Shown here: positions 44,148-55,525 of the stretch, piece after piece | How the letters are laid out: every line of letters begins with the position of its first letter | Numbering within the stretch: the stretch's first letter is position 1 | Assembly (NCBI RefSeq): GCF_002872255.1 | Contig: NZ_NIPR01000052.1 | Location: forward strand, 1 to 64,000 | Length of the DNA stretch: 64,000 bases | Direction: 5' to 3' | Source of the DNA: Companilactobacillus nuruki | GTDB taxonomy: Bacteria; Bacillota; Bacilli; Lactobacillales; Lactobacillaceae | Notes under the pieces: generated by a model | Database searches by the model: none | Seen by the model: only the letters and a program-made list of their open reading frames with translations | What the model was told of the DNA's origin: nothing | Made by a program: the position numbers and the translations under genes

Positions 44148-44591
44148 TTAAATTAGTTTGTTGATATCCAACATTTCTGGATTTTGTGCTTGGTGTTTGT
44201 GATCAGAACCTGCATATACATGCAACTTTTTGATTTCTTGACGACCAAGAGTGTTCTTAGGTAACATACCGCGAATAGAATCTTCAACGAATCTTTCAGG
44301 CTTTGTAGCTTGTTTTTCGCCAGCACTAATACTCTTCAACCCACCTGGGTGATCTGAATGAGAATAGTAAATCTTATTCTTTGCTTTTTTACCTGTTAAT
44401 CTAACTTTATCTGCATTGATGACAATAACATTATCACCTGTATCAACGTTAGGTGTGTAAGTTGGTTTGTTCTTACCTCTAAGAATAGAAGCAACAACTG
44501 ATGAAAGTCTACCTAAGACAACATCTTCACCATCTATAACATACCATTTACGTTCAACTTCACTTGCTTTTGCTAATGGTGTTGTACGCAC
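44148..44591 (-). CDS. rplM: Ribosomal protein L13
   Basis: 147 residues, early 50S assembly protein. It has [19 protein letters not shown] and [10 protein letters not shown]. The start is GTG at 44591 with GGAGG upstream. A structured leader that binds L13 precedes it, so expression is probably autoregulated. Confidence 0.98.
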   Translation of the reverse strand: MRTTPLAKASEVERKWYVIDGEDVVLGRLSSVVASILRGKNKPTYTPNVDTGDNVIVINADKVRLTGKKAKNKIYYSHSDHPGGLKSISAGEKQATKPERFVEDSIRGMLPKNTLGRQEIKKLHVYAGSDHKHQAQNPEMLDINKLI

Positions 44592-44602
44592 TTTAATTTC
44601 CT

Positions 44603-44672
44603 CCAGTTTCTACGTCTGTTTGACAACCTAATAAGTTTCCGGGGCTTATCGTGGGGCAAACAATACCAGTTA
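44603..44672 (-). ncRNA. L13 leader (ribosomal protein autoregulation element)
   Basis: On the minus strand the sequence GTTTGCCCCACGATAAGCCC, then CGGAAACTTATTAGG, then TTGTCAAACAGACG matches the layout of the Bacilli L13 leader: an outer GTTTG/CAAAC helix enclosing GCCCC and CTTATTAGG elements. It lies between the promoter and the rplM ribosome site. Confidence 0.8.
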
Positions 44673-44674
44673 CA

Positions 44675-44703
44675 ATAATACTGTGATTTACATTGTAAGT
44701 CAA
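44675..44703 (-). promoter_or_regulatory. Promoter of rplM-rpsI
   Basis: TTGACT (44703-44698), 17-bp spacer, TATTAT (44680-44675) on the minus strand, placed to start the L13 leader. Confidence 0.75.
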
Positions 44704-44717
44704 TATTTATCCACAGA

Positions 44718-45464
44718 TTATTCATAAAAAACTTCTTTTAAATATAGCCCACTTGCAGGAGCGGTTCCTCTTGCCTCTTGTCGGTCTTTTACCTCAAATA
44801 ATCTCAAGAAATCATGTACATCCCTGCGCCCATTTCCAATCTCTAACAGAGTAGCAACCAAAATTCTAACCATATTATATAGGAAGCCATTGCCTGTAAA
44901 TTCGAAAACTAATTCGTCATTGTTTTTATTATACACACATGTAGCAGAATAGATAGTCCTAACTTTATTTTCAATCACACCACCTGAGGCAGCAAAACTA
45001 GTAAAATCATGCTCTCCTACTAAATCCTTCAAAGCAATTTGAATTTTATCCACAACCAATGCATAAGGATAATGACCTGTGTAAAACCTTTTGAATGGAT
45101 CAGTATAATGTCCACAATCTACCCGATACTGATAAGTTTTTTTCTTCACACCGAATCGAGCATGAAAAGCTTCATCAACTATGACAGAATCCTTCACAAT
45201 GACATCCAAAGGCATTAATGAATTAACAGCTCTTAACATATTCTCGGCCGACATTTCTCCGGGATAATCAAAGTGGATAACTTGACCAAAAGCATGTACA
45301 CCCGCATCAGTTCTTCCAGAACCGACTACATCGATTTGTTTCCCTTTGGTCATTTTAGAAAGAGCCTTTTCTAAAACCCCCTGAACAGTTCGTAGTTCAT
45401 TTTGACGCTGAAATCCGTGAAACTTTGTTCCATCATAGGCGATGGTTAACTTGTATCTTGTCAT
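44718..45464 (-). CDS. truA: tRNA pseudouridine synthase A
   Basis: 248 residues. [12 protein letters not shown] opens the fold; the catalytic Asp is in [14 protein letters not shown]. It converts U38-U40 of tRNA anticodon stems to pseudouridine. It starts 3 nt after ecfT, the usual order in lactobacilli. Confidence 0.96.
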   Translation of the reverse strand: MTRYKLTIAYDGTKFHGFQRQNELRTVQGVLEKALSKMTKGKQIDVVGSGRTDAGVHAFGQVIHFDYPGEMSAENMLRAVNSLMPLDVIVKDSVIVDEAFHARFGVKKKTYQYRVDCGHYTDPFKRFYTGHYPYALVVDKIQIALKDLVGEHDFTSFAASGGVIENKVRTIYSATCVYNKNNDELVFEFTGNGFLYNMVRILVATLLEIGNGRRDVHDFLRLFEVKDRQEARGTAPASGLYLKEVFYE

Positions 45465-45467
45465 AAA

Positions 45468-46265
45468 TTAATAACTCCGTAAAAATAATAGAATAATCGT
45501 CAAACCTATCATAAAAATAATCGTTAAATTATCTCGTCTAGCCCAACTCAACACACGATATTTACTTCTTCCTTCACCATCTTTATAGCCACGAGATTCC
45601 ATCGCAATTGCCAGATCATAAGCAATCGAAAAGCTACTAACAAATAAGGGAATTAGAATTGGTACAAATGATTTAATTCGCTTAATCAATCCGCCTTCTC
45701 CAAAATCAACCCCACGAGCACGTTGTGCATCCATAATTTTGGTAGTCTCATCAACTAATAAAGGAACAAATCTTAACGCAATCGACAACATCAAAGCTAC
45801 CTGTGTAACTGGGAAATTAATTCTTTTTAACGGCTTCAAAATGCTCTCGATTGAATCGGAAATCTCAATTGGGGTCGTCGTCAACGTTAATAACGTCGAA
45901 ATAAAAATAATCAAAATGAATCTCATAAAGATATATGCTGAAATAACCATTCCTTCTTTAGACAAAGTGAATATTCCCCAATGCCAAATAGGATTATTAC
46001 TAGGCGTAAATAATAGCTGTAAAATAACTGTAAATAAAATTAACCAAAAGACGGGCTTTAATCCCTTAATAAAGAACCCAAAGTTAATCTTTGATAGATA
46101 GACCGCAAATAAAACGAAAGCCAACAAAAGCGCATAAGAAGCCACATTATTAGCAAAGAAAACTATTCCTACAAAGTAAAATGTTAATAAGAATTTGCCA
46201 CGAGGGTCCAAATGATAAATCAGTGAATCCCCAGGTAAATATCTTCCCAAAATTATTTTATCCAT
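45468..46265 (-). CDS. ecfT: ECF transporter transmembrane subunit EcfT
   Basis: 265 residues with five to six membrane helices and the two coupling motifs of EcfT: DAQRARGVDFGEGG and AMESRGYKDGEGRSK. It links the two ATPases with exchangeable vitamin-binding S components encoded elsewhere. It directly follows ecfA2. Confidence 0.95.
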   Translation of the reverse strand: MDKIILGRYLPGDSLIYHLDPRGKFLLTFYFVGIVFFANNVASYALLLAFVLFAVYLSKINFGFFIKGLKPVFWLILFTVILQLLFTPSNNPIWHWGIFTLSKEGMVISAYIFMRFILIIFISTLLTLTTTPIEISDSIESILKPLKRINFPVTQVALMLSIALRFVPLLVDETTKIMDAQRARGVDFGEGGLIKRIKSFVPILIPLFVSSFSIAYDLAIAMESRGYKDGEGRSKYRVLSWARRDNLTIIFMIGLTIILLFLRSY

Positions 46266-47120
46266 TTAATCACCATTTAACTGTTGTTTAATTTCAGTTC
46301 CTAATTCATCAATTGTAATCGGTAATTTAGAAAAACTAAATCCCTTTTGCGATAACTTTTTAGCAAATTCTGCACTCTTTGGCAAGGTTAACAAGTCATT
46401 CTTTAATAAGTCATTGTTGTTAAAAATGTCTTTAGGTAAACCATTGGCAATTAGTTTTCCACTGTGGATAACTGCTACATCATCCGCATAATTTGCTACA
46501 TCATCCATGTTATGCGTTATCAAGACAATTGTTTTTCCATTTTTCTGCAATCCTTTAAACATATCCATAATTTCTTGACGACCCACCGGATCTAACCCTG
46601 CAGTTGGTTCATCTAAAATAATAGTTTCCGGATCACTAGCCAAAACTCCTGCAATAGCTACTCGACGCATCTGACCACCTGACAAGTCAAATGGTGACTT
46701 GCTCAAATAGGATTCATCCAATCCGACCATTTGAATCATCTTTTGAGCGGACTCTTTAGCTTGATCTTCTGTAGCGCCAAAATTAATTGGTCCAAACATA
46801 ATATCTTTTTCCACAGTCTCTTCAAATAACTGGCTCTCAGGAAACTGAAAAACCATCCCTACTTGTTTACGCAATGATTTCAAATTCTTATTACTGGTCT
46901 CTGAGTCAATAACACGACTACCAATTTTAACGATTCCTGATGTAGGTTTTAATAAAGCATTGATGTGGCGAACTAAAGTTGACTTCCCAGATCCAGTTTG
47001 ACCAACAATAGCCGTAAATAATCCATCCTTAATAGTCAAGGAAACATCATCTAATCCCAAACTAGCAGTAGGACCATCGGCATTATATGAGTGTGTTACA
47101 TGTTCGAATGTAATTTCCAT
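46266..47120 (-). CDS. ecfA2: ECF transporter ATPase EcfA2
   Basis: 284 residues. Walker A GQTGSGKST, Q-loop MVFQFPESQLFEETVEKDI (EcfA2 hallmark), signature LSGGQMRRVAIAG, Walker B TIILDEPTAGLDP. It pairs with EcfA1. Its start overlaps the ecfA1 end by 25 bp. Confidence 0.95.
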   Translation of the reverse strand: MEITFEHVTHSYNADGPTASLGLDDVSLTIKDGLFTAIVGQTGSGKSTLVRHINALLKPTSGIVKIGSRVIDSETSNKNLKSLRKQVGMVFQFPESQLFEETVEKDIMFGPINFGATEDQAKESAQKMIQMVGLDESYLSKSPFDLSGGQMRRVAIAGVLASDPETIILDEPTAGLDPVGRQEIMDMFKGLQKNGKTIVLITHNMDDVANYADDVAVIHSGKLIANGLPKDIFNNNDLLKNDLLTLPKSAEFAKKLSQKGFSFSKLPITIDELGTEIKQQLNGD

Positions 47121-47929
47121 AATTGTTCCTTCAGTTCTCTCCCACTAAGATAGCCTTCAGGCAATTTTACAGACTCTCTTAGTGTTGACATTAATTTACT
47201 TGAAAATGGCTCCTCAAGCCCATAATTAGTTAATTCAGGCCCCAAATCATATATCTCTTCTGGTTTGCCATCTTTAACAATCTGACCATCATTCAAAACA
47301 ACAATTCTTTGTGATAATTCTGTCTCTTCAATATCATGCGTTATTGAGATAATGGTTAAATCTTGTTGTTCTCGCAATTGTTCAACTAGATTCAACACCG
47401 TCTTGCGGCCATCAGGGTCTAACATACTGGTTGACTCATCCATAATGATAATTTGAGGTCTAGTTGCCAAAACTCCTGCAATAGCCACTCGCTGTTTCTG
47501 ACCACCTGACAATGACTGTGGATCACGCTTTTTAAATTCTGACATTTTTACTAATTCAAGCGCATGATCAACTGCTATAATCATCTGTTCTCGGGGCATG
47601 CCTTGATTCTCTAACCCAAAGGCTACATCGTCCTCAACAGTGGCACCAACAAATTGATGATCCGGGTTCTGGAAAATAATACCAATTTTTTTCCGTGCAT
47701 CCCAAATATTATCTTCATTTATTTCCTGACCATCAACTGCAATGGTTCCAGAGCTTGCTTCTATTAACCCATCGATCAACTTTGTCAAAGTAGATTTTCC
47801 ACTACCATTCTTACCAACAATAGACAACCATTCATTTTTATAGATATCTAGCGAAAGGTCATTTATTGCTGGAGTTTTAGCTTCCGGATAAGTGTAATTT
47901 AAATTTTTGATTGAAATGATTTTTTCCAA
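47096..47929 (-). CDS. ecfA1: ECF transporter ATPase EcfA1
   Basis: 277 residues. Walker A GKNGSGKST, IIFQNPDHQFVGATVEDDVA (EcfA1 hallmark), signature LSGGQKQRVAIAG, Walker B IIIMDESTSMLDP; the Ser in place of Pro after DE is normal for the family. The start is TTG at 47929 (MEKIISIKN) with GAGGAG 7 nt upstream; a TTG at 47944 lies within that ribosome site. Module for vitamin uptake. Confidence 0.93.
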   Translation of the reverse strand: MEKIISIKNLNYTYPEAKTPAINDLSLDIYKNEWLSIVGKNGSGKSTLTKLIDGLIEASSGTIAVDGQEINEDNIWDARKKIGIIFQNPDHQFVGATVEDDVAFGLENQGMPREQMIIAVDHALELVKMSEFKKRDPQSLSGGQKQRVAIAGVLATRPQIIIMDESTSMLDPDGRKTVLNLVEQLREQQDLTIISITHDIEETELSQRIVVLNDGQIVKDGKPEEIYDLGPELTNYGLEEPFSSKLMSTLRESVKLPEGYLSGRELKEQLWKLHSNM

Positions 47930-47944
47930 AAGTTGTCTCCTCAA

Positions 47945-48119
47945 AACTGTGTTATCTATATAATAACAAATTTGAGCAAAAAAAAATCATTCGACAAATT
48001 AGTGTTCCCAAATCATGGGAATCTCAGAGATAGACTTAGCTGTATAATACAACCATCATCTTAACACTCACTAATTCATCAGAATGACTGATTTTTTATT
48101 TATTAATAAACAATTATTA
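47945..48119 (-). other. rplQ-ecfA1 spacer with hairpin
   Basis: Holds TTCCCA/TGGGAA (48005-48010 with 48016-48021), and a long T-run on the minus strand about 15-25 nt further. A TATTAT (about 48041-48046) could be a -10 for ecfA1. The hairpin may attenuate read-through from the ribosomal operon. Confidence 0.45.
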
Positions 48120-48500
48120 TTAAACTAATTCAATAATAACCATTGGAGCAGCATCTCCACGGCGTGGAGTTGTCTTCAAAATACGTGTGTATCCACCATT
48201 ACGTTCTTTGTAACGAGGTGCAATATCACTGAAAAGTTTTTGAAGAGCTGATTGAACAACAACTGCGTCATCTTCTTCTGTAATGTTAGCAACTTCGTTT
48301 CTAACATAAGCAGCAGCTTGGCGACGAGCATGCAAATCTCCGCGTTTACCTAAGGTTATCATTTTTTCTGTTGTACGACTGATTTCTTTAGCACGAGTTT
48401 CAGTTGTAACAATATGTTCATTAATGAGTAAATCAGTAGTTAAATCGCGTAACATTGCTTTTCTTTGTGAACTGTTACGTCCTAATTTGCGGTAGCCCAT
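48120..48500 (-). CDS. rplQ: Ribosomal protein L17
   Basis: 126 residues, bacterial short type. It opens with [19 protein letters not shown] and ends with [11 protein letters not shown]. It lies near the exit tunnel of the 50S. It is the last gene of the alpha operon, 30 nt after rpoA. Confidence 0.98.
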   Translation of the reverse strand: MGYRKLGRNSSQRKAMLRDLTTDLLINEHIVTTETRAKEISRTTEKMITLGKRGDLHARRQAAAYVRNEVANITEEDDAVVVQSALQKLFSDIAPRYKERNGGYTRILKTTPRRGDAAPMVIIELV

Positions 48501-48530
48501 GTCTATACCTCCTGTTTGAATTTGATATTA

Positions 48531-49469
48531 TTAGTCTTCTTGCTTCAATGATAATCCAAGATCAGCAAGCTTTTCTTTTACCTCAACAAGTGATTTACGT
48601 CCAAGATTACGGACACGCATCATATCTGCTTCGGATTTTTCAGTAAGCTCTTGCACAGTATTAATACCGGCACGCTTCAAACAATTATATGAACGAACTG
48701 ACAAATCAAGTTCTTCAATAGTCATTTCAAGTTTCTTTTCTTTTTGAGTTTCCTCTTTTTCGATCATCATATCAGCACTCTTAGCTTCTTCAGTAAGATT
48801 TACAAAACTGTTTAGATGTTCTGTAAGAATCTTAGCTGACAAACTAATAGCTTCGCGTGGTCCAATTGAACCATTTGTCCAGATATCGATTGTTAATTTG
48901 TCGAAGTCGTTTCTCTTACCCACACGAGTGTTTTCAACTTGATAGTTAACTTTTTCTACAGGTGTAAAAATTGAGTCAACTGGAAGAACACCAATAGGTG
49001 TTTCGTCCGTCTTATTTTGTTCTGCAGGAGTATATCCACGACCATTTTTTATTGTCATTTGCATGTGGAAGTGTCCACCCTCAGCAACAGTACAAATAAA
49101 TTGTTCTGGATCGAGGATTTCCAAGTCATCATCAGCCTTGATATCTTTAGCTGTAACAGTTGCGGGACCAACAATATCGATCTCAGCTTTTAAACTGTCT
49201 TCAGCATAAGACTTAAGCTTTAATTTTTTGACGTTAAGCACAATTTGTGTAACATCTTCAATTACGCCATCAACAGCTGAAAATTCATGCAATACACCGT
49301 CTATTTGAATATCAGATACCGCTGTACCTGGCAATGATGCTAATAAAACTCTACGTAATGAATTACCTAAAGTTGTACCATAACCTCTTTCAAGCGGTTC
49401 GATAATATATTTACCATAACTACTATTTTCTTCAACAGAAGTAATAGCTGGCTTTTCAAATTCGATCAT
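48531..49469 (-). CDS. rpoA: RNA polymerase alpha subunit
   Basis: 312 residues. N-terminal assembly domain with [20 protein letters not shown], and C-terminal domain with [19 protein letters not shown] and VRNLGRKSL, which contacts UP elements and activators. An acidic linker joins them. Located between rpsK and rplQ as usual. Confidence 0.98.
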   Translation of the reverse strand: MIEFEKPAITSVEENSSYGKYIIEPLERGYGTTLGNSLRRVLLASLPGTAVSDIQIDGVLHEFSAVDGVIEDVTQIVLNVKKLKLKSYAEDSLKAEIDIVGPATVTAKDIKADDDLEILDPEQFICTVAEGGHFHMQMTIKNGRGYTPAEQNKTDETPIGVLPVDSIFTPVEKVNYQVENTRVGKRNDFDKLTIDIWTNGSIGPREAISLSAKILTEHLNSFVNLTEEAKSADMMIEKEETQKEKKLEMTIEELDLSVRSYNCLKRAGINTVQELTEKSEADMMRVRNLGRKSLVEVKEKLADLGLSLKQED

Positions 49470-49532
49470 TCGGTTAGTTCCCCTTTCAAAACGAAATGTG
49501 TGTAGCTTAGTTCATATGGGTATACAACCATT

Positions 49533-49919
49533 CTATACACGACGACGCTTTGGAGGACGAGAACCATTATGAGGAACTGGTGTAACATCACGAATAGCAG
49601 TAATTTCCAAACCAGTAGCTTGTAGTGAACGGATTGCAGCTTCACGACCAGATCCTGGACCTTTAACAGCTACTTCGACTGTTTTCATACCATGTTCCAT
49701 TGATTCTTTAGCAGCTGCTTCTCCAGCCATTTGTGCGGCAAATGGTGTTGATTTACGACTACCCTTGAATCCTAGTGCACCTGCTGATGACCATGAAACG
49801 GCATTACCGTTAACATCAGTGATCATAACAAGTGTGTTATTGAAAGTTGAGTGGATATGTGCAACACCAGCTTCAATATGCTTCTTAGTACGGCGCTTAC
49901 GACCTTTACTTTGTGCCAT
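49533..49919 (-). CDS. rpsK: Ribosomal protein S11
   Basis: 128 residues. It has [16 protein letters not shown] and [14 protein letters not shown], and ends in [13 protein letters not shown]. It forms part of the 30S platform at the mRNA exit. Located 21 nt after rpsM. Confidence 0.98.
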   Translation of the reverse strand: MAQSKGRKRRTKKHIEAGVAHIHSTFNNTLVMITDVNGNAVSWSSAGALGFKGSRKSTPFAAQMAGEAAAKESMEHGMKTVEVAVKGPGSGREAAIRSLQATGLEITAIRDVTPVPHNGSRPPKRRRV

Positions 49920-49940
49920 GATTAACCTCCTATCTTATTA

Positions 49941-50306
49941 TTACTTCTTCTTACCTGCAATGGTAGTCTTCTTACCCTTACGAGTTCTTGCGTTATTCTT
50001 TGTGTTTTGTCCACGAACTGGCAACCCACGACGATGTCTCATACCACGATATGAGCCAATTTCTTGTAGTCTCTTGATGTTCATACTTACTTCACGACGT
50101 AAGTCACCTTCGACACGAACTTTATCAACTTCTGCACGAATTTTATCTTCTTGATCAGGAGTTAAGTCTCTTGTACGAATATCCTCTGATACGCCAGCAT
50201 CTTTAAGTACTTTTTGAGCTGTTGTTTCGCCAATACCAAAAATGTATGTTAGGGCGATAACGATTCTCTTATCACGAGGTAAATCTACACCTGCTATACG
50301 AGCCAT
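49941..50306 (-). CDS. rpsM: Ribosomal protein S13
   Basis: 121 residues. [20 protein letters not shown] starts the helix-two-turn-helix fold; the end [19 protein letters not shown] contacts tRNA. It forms a 30S-50S bridge in the head. Confidence 0.98.
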   Translation of the reverse strand: MARIAGVDLPRDKRIVIALTYIFGIGETTAQKVLKDAGVSEDIRTRDLTPDQEDKIRAEVDKVRVEGDLRREVSMNIKRLQEIGSYRGMRHRRGLPVRGQNTKNNARTRKGKKTTIAGKKK

Positions 50307-50328
50307 TAATCAATACACCTCCTATTAA

Positions 50329-50445
50329 TTATCCTTGTCTTTGTTTGTGCTTTGGATCTGCAGAGCAAATAACCATGACGCGACCGCGTCTCTTAATTAC
50401 CTTACAGTGTTCGCACATAGGTTTAACGGATGGTCTTACTTTCAT
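50329..50445 (-). CDS. rpmJ: Ribosomal protein L36
   Basis: 38 residues. It starts [14 protein letters not shown] and has the zinc ribbon CxxC-x12-C-x4-H (Cys11, Cys14, Cys27, His32). It binds 23S rRNA. GGAGG precedes the ATG. It lies between infA and rpsM. Confidence 0.97.
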   Translation of the reverse strand: MKVRPSVKPMCEHCKVIKRRGRVMVICSADPKHKQRQG

Positions 50446-50477
50446 ATTGTGGAACCTCCATTCCATTAAAAAACTTA

Positions 50478-50696
50478 TTATCTATATCTATATGTAATTC
50501 TTCCCTTGGTTAAATCATAAGGGGATAATTCCACGGTAACCTTGTCACCGGGTAAAATTCTAATGTAGTGCATACGGATTTTACCTGATACATGGGCTAG
50601 AACTGTAGCTCCATTTTCAAGCTTTACCTTAAACATCGCATTAGGCAATGTTTCTGAAATTGTACCTTCTACTTCAATGACATCTTCTTTTGCCAA
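50478..50696 (-). CDS. infA: Translation initiation factor IF-1
   Basis: 72 residues, OB fold. [20 protein letters not shown] and [20 protein letters not shown]. It blocks the A site during initiation. It lies between adk and rpmJ; map, which sits here in bacilli, is absent. Confidence 0.98.
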   Translation of the reverse strand: MAKEDVIEVEGTISETLPNAMFKVKLENGATVLAHVSGKIRMHYIRILPGDKVTVELSPYDLTKGRITYRYR

Positions 50697-50791
50697 AGAT
50701 ATTAACCTCCATACGGGATGAAATTATTCTGCATATACTGGCGAATTATACAATAATTTTCCGTACATGTAAACATTCAAAGCAAAAAGTC

Positions 50792-51445
50792 TTACAGACT
50801 TTGTAAAACTTTCTTTACTTCGTTATAAACTTCATCTATTTCCTGTTCACCATTGATCTTATGTAACAAGTTTAACTTGTCATAGAAGTCAATTAGTGGT
50901 GTATTCATTTCAATATTAACTTTCAATCTATTCTTAACAGTTTCAGGTTTATCGTCCTCACGTTGATAGAACTCATGTCCGCCACAGACGTCACATGTTC
51001 CTTCTACCTTAGTAGGATTGTAAATTTTATGATAAGTTGCTCCACAATTAGAACAAATATATCTTCCAGATAAACGATCAACTAATGTTTCAGGCTTTAC
51101 ATCGATATAGATGACAGCATCTATCGGTTTGTTTACATTCTTTGCAATTGTCTGTAAAGCGTTAGCCTGTTCAAGAGTTCTCGGAAATCCATCTAACATA
51201 TATCCATCTTTTTGAACATCATCTTCAGCTAAACGTTCTTCGACGATAGCTTCGGTAACATCATCCGGAACAAGTTCACCTTTATCAATGAACCCTTTAG
51301 CCTTTAGACCAACTTCTGTCTTGTTAGCCATGGCTGCTCTAAACATGTCACCAGTTGAAATATGAACAACTTTAAAATCTTCAACAATCTTTTCTGCTTG
51401 AGTACCTTTACCAGCACCAGGCAATCCCATCAATACAATATTCAT
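50792..51445 (-). CDS. adk: Adenylate kinase
   Basis: 217 residues. P-loop [20 protein letters not shown], and a LID with a four-Cys zinc site (CSNC and CDVC), typical for Gram-positives. Converts AMP + ATP to 2 ADP. The start at 51445 has GGAG 8 nt upstream; a GTG at 51451 is too close to it. Confidence 0.97.
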   Translation of the reverse strand: MNIVLMGLPGAGKGTQAEKIVEDFKVVHISTGDMFRAAMANKTEVGLKAKGFIDKGELVPDDVTEAIVEERLAEDDVQKDGYMLDGFPRTLEQANALQTIAKNVNKPIDAVIYIDVKPETLVDRLSGRYICSNCGATYHKIYNPTKVEGTCDVCGGHEFYQREDDKPETVKNRLKVNIEMNTPLIDFYDKLNLLHKINGEQEIDEVYNEVKKVLQSL

Positions 51446-51459
51446 TGTCACATCTCCAA

Positions 51460-52755
51460 TTATCTAATAAATCCAACGTATTCACGCTTCATCAAAAGAC
51501 CACGTAATTGACGATCCATTTCCAAAGCAACACCAACGATAATCAATAAACTCGTACCACCTAATCCGATAGATTGAGGTAAATTGAATAGGTTAGCTGC
51601 CAACAATGGAAGTAATGAAACCAAACCTAGGAACGCAGCTCCGACGGTTGATAGTCTCATTAACACACCTGACATGAACTTGATTGTTTCATTACCAGGC
51701 CAAACTCCAGGGATATAAGCCCCTTGTTTTTGTAGGTTTTCTGCAAGCTTCTCAGGATTTACTTGAACAAATGCATAGAAGAATGTAAATAATACAATCA
51801 ACAATGTATAAATAATAGAACCTGTTGTAGTCTGCATACTGAATATTTCTGTTAATACTTGATACCATTGATCTCCACTGTGATTTGCTTGGAACGCCAT
51901 CAAAATAGTTTGAGGTGTAACAATAAATGAACTTGCGAAGATAACAGGAATAACACCAGCAACGTTAACCTTCAATGGTAGAAAACTTTCACTACCACTA
52001 CCAGCTGCACGTCTTGTATATTGAATAGGAATCCTTCTATTGGCTTGTTGAACGTATGTAACAAACTGGACAACAATCAAAACAAGAATTACCAGACCCA
52101 CAAGGAATCCAATATTCTTAGCAAGATCTGCAGAACTAGCATTAGTAATATAATCACGGTAAATTTGTTGTAGTCCGTTAGGGAACCTAGCAATAATACC
52201 AGCGAAAATAATTACTGAAACTCCATTACCCAAACCTTTATCAGTGATTTGTTCACCGATCCAAGTAAGAAGCATTGTACCACCCGTTAAAATGATACCA
52301 ATGGTAACGAAAGCTCGCATATTAGGAGATTTAACTAATCCTAAACCACTTAATTGGTTAAAACCGGCAGTAATACCGATTGACTGAACAAAACCTAAAA
52401 CAATCGTCAAATATCTCGTTACTTGATTTAACTTTCTACGACCAACTTCACCTTGTTTACTCCACTCTACAAACTTAGGAACAATGTCCATTTGTAGAAG
52501 TTGAACGACAATTTGGGCCGTGATGAATGGTGAAACACCCATTGAGAAAATAGAGTAGTTTGAAAGACCACCACCAGTTACAGTATCCAATAAAGGAACC
52601 AAGCCGGTAGAACCAACCTTATCCATTGCCGCAGCATTAACACCGGGCACGGTAATTTGGGATCCCAAACGATATATAACAAGTAACATCAAGGTAAATA
52701 GAATCTTCTTACGAATTTCTTTTACCTTTAGAGCATCTCTGATAGTTCTAAGCAT
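51460..52755 (-). CDS. secY: Preprotein translocase SecY
   Basis: 431 residues with ten membrane helices and the plug region near [13 protein letters not shown]; the cytosolic loops have [10 protein letters not shown] and [18 protein letters not shown]. It forms the channel with SecEG. Its ATG overlaps the rplO stop by 1 base. Confidence 0.97.
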   Translation of the reverse strand: MLRTIRDALKVKEIRKKILFTLMLLVIYRLGSQITVPGVNAAAMDKVGSTGLVPLLDTVTGGGLSNYSIFSMGVSPFITAQIVVQLLQMDIVPKFVEWSKQGEVGRRKLNQVTRYLTIVLGFVQSIGITAGFNQLSGLGLVKSPNMRAFVTIGIILTGGTMLLTWIGEQITDKGLGNGVSVIIFAGIIARFPNGLQQIYRDYITNASSADLAKNIGFLVGLVILVLIVVQFVTYVQQANRRIPIQYTRRAAGSGSESFLPLKVNVAGVIPVIFASSFIVTPQTILMAFQANHSGDQWYQVLTEIFSMQTTTGSIIYTLLIVLFTFFYAFVQVNPEKLAENLQKQGAYIPGVWPGNETIKFMSGVLMRLSTVGAAFLGLVSLLPLLAANLFNLPQSIGLGGTSLLIIVGVALEMDRQLRGLLMKREYVGFIR

Positions 52756-53195
52756 TAGATCACCTCTACAGTGCCACCAGCGGCTTCGATTGCTTTAACA
52801 GCTGCAGCTGAACTCTTAGCAACTTTAACAGTTAACTTAGCACTAACCTCACCGTTAGCAAGCAACTTAACACCATTATATTCTTTCTTGATAACGCCTG
52901 CTGCTTTCAATGTTTCAACATTAACTTCAGCACCGTCATTAAACTTACTTAAATCACTTAGGTTTACAATAGCATATTCCTTGCGGTTGATGTTATTGAA
53001 TCCACGTTTTGGCATACGACGGAACAAAGGCATTTGTCCACCTTCAAAACCAATACGTGTCTTACCACCTGATCTAGCCAATTGACCTTTTTGACCACGA
53101 CCAGCAGTTTTACCTGTACCACTTGAAGTACCACGACCTAGACGCTTTCTTGAGTGTCTTGAGCCTGCACTTGGCTTAAGTTCGTTTAGTTCCAT
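52755..53195 (-). CDS. rplO: Ribosomal protein L15
   Basis: 146 residues. It has [20 protein letters not shown], a Gly/Lys/Arg-rich extension into 23S rRNA, then the globular part. Normal length. It is coupled to secY. Confidence 0.98.
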   Translation of the reverse strand: MELNELKPSAGSRHSRKRLGRGTSSGTGKTAGRGQKGQLARSGGKTRIGFEGGQMPLFRRMPKRGFNNINRKEYAIVNLSDLSKFNDGAEVNVETLKAAGVIKKEYNGVKLLANGEVSAKLTVKVAKSSAAAVKAIEAAGGTVEVI

Positions 53196-53225
53196 TATTG
53201 CACCTCCTAATCTTTTATAATTTTA

Positions 53226-53411
53226 TTAATCTTTAACTTCTTCAACGCTAACTAAATGAGCGATTTTCAATACAGCACCACGAATAGCAGGATCATCCGG
53301 CTTAACAACTGAACTTGAAACTCTTCCAAGACCAAGTTCTTTTACGACTTTACGTTGAGCAGGAAGGCGGTGAGCTGCACTTCTAGTTAGGGTAATTCTA
53401 AGTTTAGCCAT
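53226..53411 (-). CDS. rpmD: Ribosomal protein L30
   Basis: 61 residues. It opens [20 protein letters not shown] and has a single ferredoxin-like fold. Part of the 50S. It lies between rpsE and rplO. Confidence 0.97.
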   Translation of the reverse strand: MAKLRITLTRSAAHRLPAQRKVVKELGLGRVSSSVVKPDDPAIRGAVLKIAHLVSVEEVKD

Positions 53412-53428
53412 AATTACACACCTTTCTT

Positions 53429-53929
53429 CTAGTTAAGCAATTCTTGGGCTGAGATTCCGCGCATTTCAGAAACGCTTTCGGCAGTCTTAAGTTGTTTTAG
53501 TCCTTCGATTGTTGCACGAATTACGTTGATTGGAGTGTTTCTTCCAAGTGATTTACTTGTAACATCACCAACACCTGATAATTCAATAACGGCACGAACA
53601 GCACCACCAGCAGCAATACCAGAACCTTCTTCAGCAGGTTTCAACATGATCTTACCGGCACCAAAGTTACCAATAACTTCATGAGGAATTGTTGAGCCAA
53701 CCATAGGAACGGCAATAAGGTTCTTCTTAGCATCTTCAACAGCTTTACGAATAGCTTCAGGAACTTCTTGAGCTTTACCAGTACCGAAACCTACGTGACC
53801 ATTCTTGTCACCAACGATTACGATAGCAGCAAAACGTAGACGGCGTCCACCTTTAACAACCTTAGTAACACGGTTGATTGAGACAACGCGATCTTCTAAT
53901 TCTAATTGAGATGGATCGATATATGTCAT
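53429..53929 (-). CDS. rpsE: Ribosomal protein S5
   Basis: 166 residues. N-terminal dsRBD-like domain with [18 protein letters not shown], then [17 protein letters not shown]. It takes part in decoding accuracy; spectinomycin resistance maps in the first loop in other bacteria. Confidence 0.98.
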   Translation of the reverse strand: MTYIDPSQLELEDRVVSINRVTKVVKGGRRLRFAAIVIVGDKNGHVGFGTGKAQEVPEAIRKAVEDAKKNLIAVPMVGSTIPHEVIGNFGAGKIMLKPAEEGSGIAAGGAVRAVIELSGVGDVTSKSLGRNTPINVIRATIEGLKQLKTAESVSEMRGISAQELLN

Positions 53930-53947
53930 AAATTTGGTTTCCTCCTT

Positions 53948-54313
53948 CTAGAATTGTAGCCCATTTTCACGAGCTGCTTCAGCAAGACTTTGAATACGTC
54001 CGTGATATAGATAACCACCACGATCAAAGATTACATTGCTAATTTTTGCTTCTTGAGCTCTTTGTGCAATCAATGCACCAACAGCTTCAGCTTGTTCAAC
54101 TTTTGAACCGTCTTTAACTTCTTTATCAAGAGTTGAGGCACTTGCTAGCGTTACACCCTTTACGTCATCAATAATTTGAGCGTAAATGTTTTTATTCGAA
54201 CGGAATACGTTTAAGCGTGGGCGCTCAGCAGTACCAGAGATTTTGGCACGGATACGTTTTTGACGCTTTTGACGTGCTTTGTTTTTGTCTGGTTTTGTAA
54301 TCACAATTTTCAC
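53948..54313 (-). CDS. rplR: Ribosomal protein L18
   Basis: 121 residues. A basic N-tail ([20 protein letters not shown]), then [17 protein letters not shown] and [11 protein letters not shown]. It binds 5S rRNA with L5 and L25. Confidence 0.98.
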   Translation of the reverse strand: MKIVITKPDKNKARQKRQKRIRAKISGTAERPRLNVFRSNKNIYAQIIDDVKGVTLASASTLDKEVKDGSKVEQAEAVGALIAQRAQEAKISNVIFDRGGYLYHGRIQSLAEAARENGLQF

Positions 54314-54332
54314 CTCATAGATTTATTTAAAA

Positions 54333-54863
54333 CTATTTACCAGTCTTACCTTCCTTACGACGTACATATTCGCCAACATAACGAATACCTTTACCTTTAT
54401 AAGGTTCTGGAGAACGTACATCGCGGATTTCAGCAGCAAATTGACCAACTTTTTGCTTTGAAATACCTAAAACGTTGATTTCTGTATTTGAAGGTGATTC
54501 GATCTTGATACCTTCTGGTGCGTCCATAACAACTGGATGTGAGTAACCAACTGAAAGAGTTAGTGTGTCACCTTTAACTTGTGCACGGTAACCAACACCA
54601 CGTAGTTCAAGTTTCTTTTCGTAACCTTCTGTAACACCAATAATCATGTTGTTAAGGTTTGAACGCATTGTTCCGTGAAGAGCTTTGTCGTTATCACTTT
54701 CACGTGTGAACTTAGCTTCGTTACCTTCGATAGTCAACTTGATTTTTGAATTGAATTCTCTTGTTAATTCACCCTTAGGGCCTTTAACAGTAATGTTTTC
54801 ATCTTTTTGAGTAACTTCAACACCTGCAGGTATTTCAATTACTTTATAACCGATACGACTCAA
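54333..54863 (-). CDS. rplF: Ribosomal protein L6
   Basis: 176 residues of two duplicated domains. [16 protein letters not shown] starts the first, and [20 protein letters not shown] closes the second. Near the GTPase centre of the 50S. Confidence 0.98.
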   Translation of the reverse strand: MSRIGYKVIEIPAGVEVTQKDENITVKGPKGELTREFNSKIKLTIEGNEAKFTRESDNDKALHGTMRSNLNNMIIGVTEGYEKKLELRGVGYRAQVKGDTLTLSVGYSHPVVMDAPEGIKIESPSNTEINVLGISKQKVGQFAAEIRDVRSPEPYKGKGIRYVGEYVRRKEGKTGK

Positions 54864-54893
54864 ATTAGTGCACCTCCTTACTTTATAAGTTTA

Positions 54894-55292
54894 TTACCAG
54901 ATATAAGCGATTACTTCTCCACCTACGTGTTGAGCGCGGGCTTCTTTGTCAGTAATAACACCTTTTGAAGTTGATAAAATAGCGATACCTAATCCGTTAA
55001 GAACCTTTGGTACGTTATCTGAGTCAACATAACTACGTAAACCTGGTCTTGAAATACGTTTCAAGCCTGAGATAACGCGTTGTTGATCTTTACCATACTT
55101 TAAGAAAATACGAAGCACGTTTTGTTTGTTATCTTCGATAACTTCGTAATCCTTGATAAATCCTTCATTCTTAAGAATCTCTGTCATGCTCTTCTTGATG
55201 TTTGAAGCAGGAATTTCTAGAGATTCATGTTTAACCATGTTTGCATTACGAATACGTGTTAGGTAATCTGCAATAGGATCTGTCATGACCAT
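54894..55292 (-). CDS. rpsH: Ribosomal protein S8
   Basis: 132 residues. [18 protein letters not shown] opens and [13 protein letters not shown] lies near the end. It binds 16S helix 21. In other bacteria it represses the spc operon. Start at 55292 has GGAGG 9 nt upstream. Confidence 0.98.
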   Translation of the reverse strand: MVMTDPIADYLTRIRNANMVKHESLEIPASNIKKSMTEILKNEGFIKDYEVIEDNKQNVLRIFLKYGKDQQRVISGLKRISRPGLRSYVDSDNVPKVLNGLGIAILSTSKGVITDKEARAQHVGGEVIAYIW

Positions 55293-55322
55293 TTGATTTG
55301 CCTCCTTTTTTTATTAAAAATC

Positions 55323-55508
55323 TTACCAGCTAGCTTTTTTCATACCAGGGATTTGACCTTCATGAGCCAATTGACGAAGGCAAAGTCGGCAAAGCTTGAA
55401 TTTACGATATACAGAATGTGGACGACCACAGCGTTCGCAACGTGTATAAGCTTGTGAAGAATACTTTGCGGGTCTATGATTACGTACGATTTGAGATTTC
55501 TTAGCCAA
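55323..55508 (-). CDS. rpsN: Ribosomal protein S14, zinc-binding type
   Basis: 61 residues, short C-plus form. Zinc ligands in [20 protein letters not shown] (two CxxC pairs). This is the housekeeping copy; a cysteine-free paralogue lies at 33236 behind a Zur-like site, so zinc supply probably decides which is used. Confidence 0.98.
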   Translation of the reverse strand: MAKKSQIVRNHRPAKYSSQAYTRCERCGRPHSVYRKFKLCRLCLRQLAHEGQIPGMKKASW

Positions 55509-55525
55509 TGAATTTACCTCCTAAT

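Noticed and set aside
49765-50154. 129-codon plus-strand frame over rpsK-rpsM
   Set aside because: Covers two certain ribosomal genes; reverse-strand shadow.
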